Shown here: positions 63,215 to 64,000 of the stretch, piece after piece | Layout of the letters: the number at the start of each line of letters is the position of its first letter | Numbering within the stretch: position 1 is the first letter of the stretch | Assembly (NCBI RefSeq): GCF_026930205.1 | Contig: NZ_JANHOI010000002.1 | Location: forward strand, 1-64,000 | Length of the DNA: 64,000 nt | From: Bartonella sp. 220B | GTDB taxonomy: Bacteria > Pseudomonadota > Alphaproteobacteria > Rhizobiales > Rhizobiaceae | Reading direction: 5' to 3' | Notes under the pieces: generated by a model | Databases searched by the model: none | Told to the model about the DNA's origin: nothing | The model's input: only the letters and a program-made list of their open reading frames with translations | Position numbers and translations under genes: made by a program

Positions 63215-64000
63215 ATGTGTGTTGTATTTTCCCCTCGTGAGACTGTTTCTGAACTTGATCGTTTTATTATTGGCCAAGATGATGCCAAACGTTCTGTTGC
63301 TATTGCATTGCGTAATCGGTGGCGTAGACAACAGCTTGATGGTCCTATGCGTGAAGAGGTTATGCCAAAAAATATCTTGATGATAGGGCCAACAGGTGTT
63401 GGTAAAACAGGTATAGCGCGTCGATTAGCAAAACTTGCTGGAGCGCCTTTTGTTAAAGTAGAAGCGACTAAATTTACAGAAGTTGGTTATGTAGGACGTG
63501 ATGTTGAGCAAATTATTCGTGACCTTGTTGAGATTGCTATTTCTCTTGTGCGTGAAAAAAAACGAGAGGAAGTTAAAGTAAAGGCACACGTTAATGCTGA
63601 AGAGCGCGTTTTAGATGCTCTTGTTGGAAAGACGGCAAGTCCGGCTACTCGTGATAGTTTTCGCAAAAAATTGCGTGAAGGTGAATTAGATGAGAAAGAG
63701 ATTGAAATTGAAGTAGCCGATAATAACAGCAATAGTGCTTCGACTTTTGATATTCCGGGGATTCCTGGTGCGCAAATGGGAATTATGAATTTGTCAGATA
63801 TTTTTGGAAAAATGGGAGGACGTACAAAGGTCCGCAAAACGACAGTAAAGGATGCTTTTAAACCTCTCATGGATGATGAATCTGAAAAGCTTCTTGATCA
63901 AGATCAAATTATACAAGAAGCACTCCGTGTTACGGAAAATGATGGAATTGTTTTTATCGATGAGATTGATAAAATCGCAACCAGAGATGGTGGAGCAAGT
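63215..64000 (+). CDS. hslU: ATP-dependent protease ATPase subunit HslU, 5' part
   Basis: The first 262 codons of the AAA+ unfoldase that feeds HslV; the rest lies past the right edge. The start [21 protein letters not shown] matches the family (SPREIVSELDRYIIGQ). Walker [10 protein letters not shown] at about residues 60-68, '[26 protein letters not shown]' (pore region GYVG), the I domain from about 110, and Walker B '[11 protein letters not shown]' near the edge. AGAGAAAG precedes the start. Confidence 0.95.
   Translation, partial: MCVVFSPRETVSELDRFIIGQDDAKRSVAIALRNRWRRQQLDGPMREEVMPKNILMIGPTGVGKTGIARRLAKLAGAPFVKVEATKFTEVGYVGRDVEQIIRDLVEIAISLVREKKREEVKVKAHVNAEERVLDALVGKTASPATRDSFRKKLREGELDEKEIEIEVADNNSNSASTFDIPGIPGAQMGIMNLSDIFGKMGGRTKVRKTTVKDAFKPLMDDESEKLLDQDQIIQEALRVTENDGIVFIDEIDKIATRDGGAS

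Overview
The window is chromosomal DNA of an AT-rich alphaproteobacterium, almost certainly Bartonella (Rhizobiales). The markers are adjacent ialA (rppH) and ialB genes, a second IalB-type gene fused in reading to the end of a BadA/Vomp-type trimeric autotransporter, a Brucella Omp10-like lipoprotein, and Rhizobiales gene order throughout (obgE-proB-proA-nadD-rsfS-rlmH; secA-prsA-argJ-mutT; coaA near hslVU). The species cannot be told from sequence alone. No rRNA, tRNA, CRISPR array, insertion sequence or prophage was recognised. Several long AT-rich stretches without convincing genes (784-1582, 16240-17106, 25552-26072, 40991-42023) fit a genome that is losing genes.

Layout. 1-800: end of a trimeric autotransporter and a coupled IalB-like protein. 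1583-13800 (+): Ppx/GppA, RlmE, ObgE, proline synthesis (ProB, ProA), NAD synthesis (NadD), ribosome factors (RsfS, RlmH), an EnvC-like cell-division factor, CtpA, then RppH/IalA and IalB, YggT and YggU. 13815-18483 (-): pyrophosphatase, TypA, MgtE. 18836-28071: M3 peptidase, a DUF459 protein paired with a lytic transglycosylase, GalU, KdsD, Omp10, and an NtrC-like regulator with a ruined ATPase site. 28465-36381 (+): phospholipase D family protein, GuaB, an RsmB-type methyltransferase, GuaA, UgpQ, plus a tiny basic protein on the other strand. 36766-40990 (-): UgpBAEC glycerol-3-phosphate importer. 42024-44592 (-): a Zn/Mn ABC importer. 45289-49029 (+): class Ib ribonucleotide reductase NrdHIEF. 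49026-54292 (-): SecA, Fur-family regulator, PrfA, PrmC. 54711-57569 (+): parvulin, ArgJ, MutT. 57906-62416 (-): NlpC/P60 protein, M17 aminopeptidase, CoaA, asparaginase. 62622 to the end (+): HslV and the first part of HslU.

The most interesting stretch is the ~700-bp divergent region between the metal importer and nrdHIEF (44593-45288). On the importer side a TTGACA box lies between two inverted 17-bp Zur-like palindromes. On the nrd side a perfect 16-bp palindrome matching the NrdR-box pattern covers a promoter, followed by a roughly 500-nt leader with several strong hairpins (two of them terminator-like) and a 27-codon ORF with a near-ideal ribosome binding site. This suggests layered transcriptional and RNA-level control of a metal-dependent ribonucleotide reductase next to a metal importer. 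Other notable items are an ATPase-dead NtrC-like regulator, a likely catalytically dead SGNH/DUF459 protein, a 49-residue highly basic protein, and a pair of similar short ORFs in two otherwise empty regions.
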